DNA from: an uncultured Verrucomicrobiota bacterium
GTDB lineage: Bacteria > Verrucomicrobiota > Verrucomicrobiae > Opitutales > Opitutaceae
DNA length: 8,453 nucleotides
Reading direction: 5' to 3'
Assembly: GCA_946482165.1 (NCBI GenBank)
Contig: CAMLQS010000221.1
Span: 1-8,453 of the forward strand
This document shows positions 7,125 to 8,453 of the stretch, in pieces. The notes below the pieces were generated by a model. The model worked only from the letters and a program-made list of their open reading frames with translations, did no database searches and was not told the origin of the DNA. Each line of letters starts with the position of its first letter. Within the stretch, counting starts at the first letter, position 1. Position numbers and translations under genes: made by a program.

Positions 7125-7185
7125 AAGACGCGCAGGGTGTGACGGAGCAGGTGGATGTGGCAATGGCGGGAAGATCGGTGGATGC

Positions 7186-7926
7186 TCAGCGCGCTTCCGT
7201 CCACTCCGTCGCGGAATATTGCTCCGTGAGCGCCTCCGCCTCGCCCTCGGGGTAGTCGGGCCAGGGGACCTCGACGGACCCGAGGCCGAGCGTCACGGCG
7301 AGGGCGGAAGCGAAAGCGGAATGAAGCGTATCATAATCGCCGATACGGGGCGCGGCGGGGCGGAGCAGCGAACCTTGGAACAGGAGGCCGTCTTTCGAGC
7401 GTTTTTGCGCGGCGCCGGCGATTTTCTCGCCGGTCTCGGGGTGGATGACGTCGTAGAGCTCGGGGCGGGTGAAGCAGATCGTCGGTCCGGCGGAGGCGGA
7501 GCAGCCGGCTTCGTCTTTGGCTCCCCCGGGCGGTTTTTCGCAGCTCTCCTTCAGCGTGGCGGGCTGGCCGCAGGCGCGAAGGGCCTCGGCGAGCGCGGCG
7601 TGGACGGCGCGATAGCTCTCGACGGCTCGCGCGGCCTCCAGGGCGTGGCCGCGAGGAATCACGAGGGCGTAGGTCCAGTCGTCGCGATGGTCGACGAGCC
7701 CGCCGCCGCTGGGGCGGCGAACGAGCTCCGGGTTGTCCGCGTCGGCGGGAAGGTTGGCGCGGACCCAGGCGATCTTTTGCGAGTAGCCGAAGCTGAAGGC
7801 GGGGCGGTGCCAACCGTAGGCGCGGAAGCGGGCGCGCGTCTTGTCCGGGTAGCGTTTCAGCAGGAGAAAATCGGCCGCCATGTTGGCGGCGGCGGAGTCG
7901 CTGCGGGTGGGAAGAACGTCGAGCAT
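7186..7926 (-). CDS. Biotin/lipoate ligase-fold protein, probable lipoyl or octanoyl transferase
   Basis: 246 residues from an ATG at 7926; the leader before it is pyrimidine-rich with no Shine-Dalgarno. The BPL/LplA/LipB fold is shown by RRPSGGGLVDH (70-80), the glycine-rich acyl-binding loop, followed by DDWTYALVIP. The block GEKIAGAAQKRSKDGLLFQGSLL (166-188) carries the invariant lysine K168 of the family. TICFTRPELYDV (149-160) has a cysteine, C151, where LipM-type octanoyltransferases keep their acyl-accepting cysteine. The likely role is transfer of octanoyl or lipoyl groups to lipoyl domains of 2-oxoacid dehydrogenases or GcvH in the cytoplasm. K168 with C151, and GAAQKR with QGS, favour a LipM-like enzyme over LplA, but free-lipoate ligase activity cannot be excluded. 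A Gly/Lys/Glu-rich, cysteine-containing stretch (about 125-147) precedes C151. No lipoyl synthase gene is in view. Confidence 0.85.
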   Translation of the reverse strand: MLDVLPTRSDSAAANMAADFLLLKRYPDKTRARFRAYGWHRPAFSFGYSQKIAWVRANLPADADNPELVRRPSGGGLVDHRDDWTYALVIPRGHALEAARAVESYRAVHAALAEALRACGQPATLKESCEKPPGGAKDEAGCSASAGPTICFTRPELYDVIHPETGEKIAGAAQKRSKDGLLFQGSLLRPAAPRIGDYDTLHSAFASALAVTLGLGSVEVPWPDYPEGEAEALTEQYSATEWTEAR

Positions 7927-7980
7927 GAGGCGGAAGGCGGAGAGCGGAGACCTGAAACCTGAATCAGCCGGACACCGAGG

Positions 7981-8070
7981 TTTTAACCACGGATCGCACG
8001 GATGAACACGGATGGAAGTGATCGCTCATGGGTTTGTATCCGTGAAAATCCGTGAGATCCGTGGTCAAAG
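7981..8070. repeat. Intergenic palindromic repeat with three CACGGAT units per arm
   Basis: The left arm (7981-8013) carries CACGGAT at 7988, 7997 and 8007. The right arm (8038-8070) carries the complement ATCCGTG at 8038, 8048 and 8057. The arms match at 27 of 33 positions and flank a 24-base centre, so the transcript could fold into a long hairpin. It fills much of the gap between the dehydrogenase stop and the ligase-fold start and has no coding potential. Near-identical CACGGAT-type palindromes are remembered from intergenic DNA of various environmental bacteria, which makes this a probable dispersed REP/MITE-like element; copy number in this genome cannot be seen from one window. Confidence 0.85.
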
Positions 8071-8096
8071 GAATCCGCGCCACCCCGCGCCACTTG

Positions 8097-8111
8097 TTCG
8101 CCGGCGGCGAA
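8097..8111 (-). terminator. Short hairpin after the dehydrogenase gene, possible weak terminator
   Basis: TTCGCC (8097-8102) and GGCGAA (8106-8111) form a perfect 6-bp stem with a 3-base loop, 27 bases past the stop of the dehydrogenase gene. No T-run follows on the minus strand, so intrinsic termination would be inefficient. Just beyond it are two copies of CCGCGCCAC (8075-8083 and 8085-8093) and then the CACGGAT palindrome, whose long hairpin may be the more effective 3' structure. Confidence 0.3.
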
Positions 8112-8138
8112 TCCGCGGTTAGTCGTTTTGTGGTTCGC

Positions 8139-8453
8139 TCACGCGAGGGCGAGAAACCACGGACGCACGGGGGGCGGGACGACGAGCTGGTCTAGCTGGG
8201 CGTCGAAGGTCTCGAGCGGAGTCTTCAGCGCGCCGGCCAGGGGCTTGCAGTCGAGCGCGAGGTTGGCGGGGCGGCGCGCGGTGGAGGGATCGTCGGCGCG
8301 GCCGGCCTCGGCGATGGGCGCGACGGAGGCGGGGAGCTTGAAGTGCGCGCGGATGCGCTTCGCGAGCTCGACGCGCGAAAGCGGCTCGGCGCCGGCCCAG
8401 TGGAAAACGCCGCGGAAGTCGTGGCGTTCGCAGAGCTCGCACATCGCCTCGGC
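8139..8453 (-). CDS. RmlD/MAT2B-like short-chain dehydrogenase, C-terminal part
   Basis: Only the last 104 codons are present; the frame is open to the right edge, so the ATG at 8444 is probably internal. The visible part matches the substrate-binding end of the RmlD family: GVFHWAGAEPLSRVELAKRI, then FKLP, then ARRPANLALDCKPLAG, with a final PLETFDAQLDQLV. These blocks are shared by dTDP-4-dehydrorhamnose reductases and by the MAT2B relatives (HWSG-E-T-E-A, RP-N-LDC-L). The missing N-terminal two thirds should hold the NAD(P)-binding Rossmann motif and the Tyr-x-x-x-Lys active site. A role in deoxysugar nucleotide synthesis is the usual one for RmlD, but no other rml gene is visible, so a general SDR-family reductase is the safer label. 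Confidence 0.85.
   Translation of the reverse strand, partial: AEAMCELCERHDFRGVFHWAGAEPLSRVELAKRIRAHFKLPASVAPIAEAGRADDPSTARRPANLALDCKPLAGALKTPLETFDAQLDQLVVPPPVRPWFLALA

Noticed and set aside
6453..7142. 229-codon plus-strand open frame over the small exported gene
   Set aside because: No domain or signal, and it overlaps the minus-strand gene with the better supported signal peptide and pilin-like blocks.
7950..7963. Tandem ACCTGAA pair upstream of the ligase-fold gene
   Set aside because: Two copies of a 7-mer in a 14-base stretch with no matching promoter or operator context; too short to interpret.
8071..8117. Repeated GAATCCGCG (8071-8079 and 8109-8117), and its complement near the left edge of the window
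   Set aside because: Nine-base matches of this composition are likely by chance in GC-rich DNA and mark no boundary.

Overview
This is a GC-rich window (by eye well above 60% G+C) in which every supported gene lies on the minus strand. The exported multi-domain proteins, the starts that mostly lack a Shine-Dalgarno sequence, and an intergenic palindrome built from CACGGAT units all suggest a free-living bacterium of the PVC group, perhaps Verrucomicrobiota of the Opitutaceae type. That placement is an inference from style and family resemblance, not from a marker gene.

In transcription order (right to left) the window holds: (1) the last 104 codons of an RmlD/MAT2B-like short-chain dehydrogenase, running off the right edge (8139-8453); (2) a spacer with a three-unit palindromic CACGGAT repeat (7981-8070); (3) a biotin/lipoate ligase-fold protein that looks like a lipoyl or octanoyl transferase (7186-7926); (4) a small exported protein that appears to join a secretion/pilus-assembly-type beta domain to a pilin-like C-terminal domain (6558-7124); (5) a 157-bp spacer with interlocking GTGAC/GTCAC inverted repeats; (6) a single-pass membrane protein with a long helical-repeat (TPR-like) domain (4394-6400); (7) a 223-bp spacer with an AT-rich patch and a good sigma70-type promoter; (8) a very large exported protein of about 1366 residues: beta-sandwich, Ig-like domain, DUF3616-like domain, PQQ-type propeller, then two DUF4082-like domains (70-4170), closed by a strong intrinsic terminator at 20-51.

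The genes do not form one obvious pathway. The ligase-fold gene and the small exported gene are 61 bp apart and may be co-transcribed. The TPR gene and the giant exported gene each have substantial upstream spacers, and the giant gene appears to be its own unit with a recognisable promoter and terminator. No rRNA, tRNA, CRISPR array, transposase or phage gene was seen. The least explained items are the giant dual-propeller exported protein, the pilin-like fusion protein, and the palindromic repeat. I do not see convincing evidence of a wholly new defence or mobile system here.
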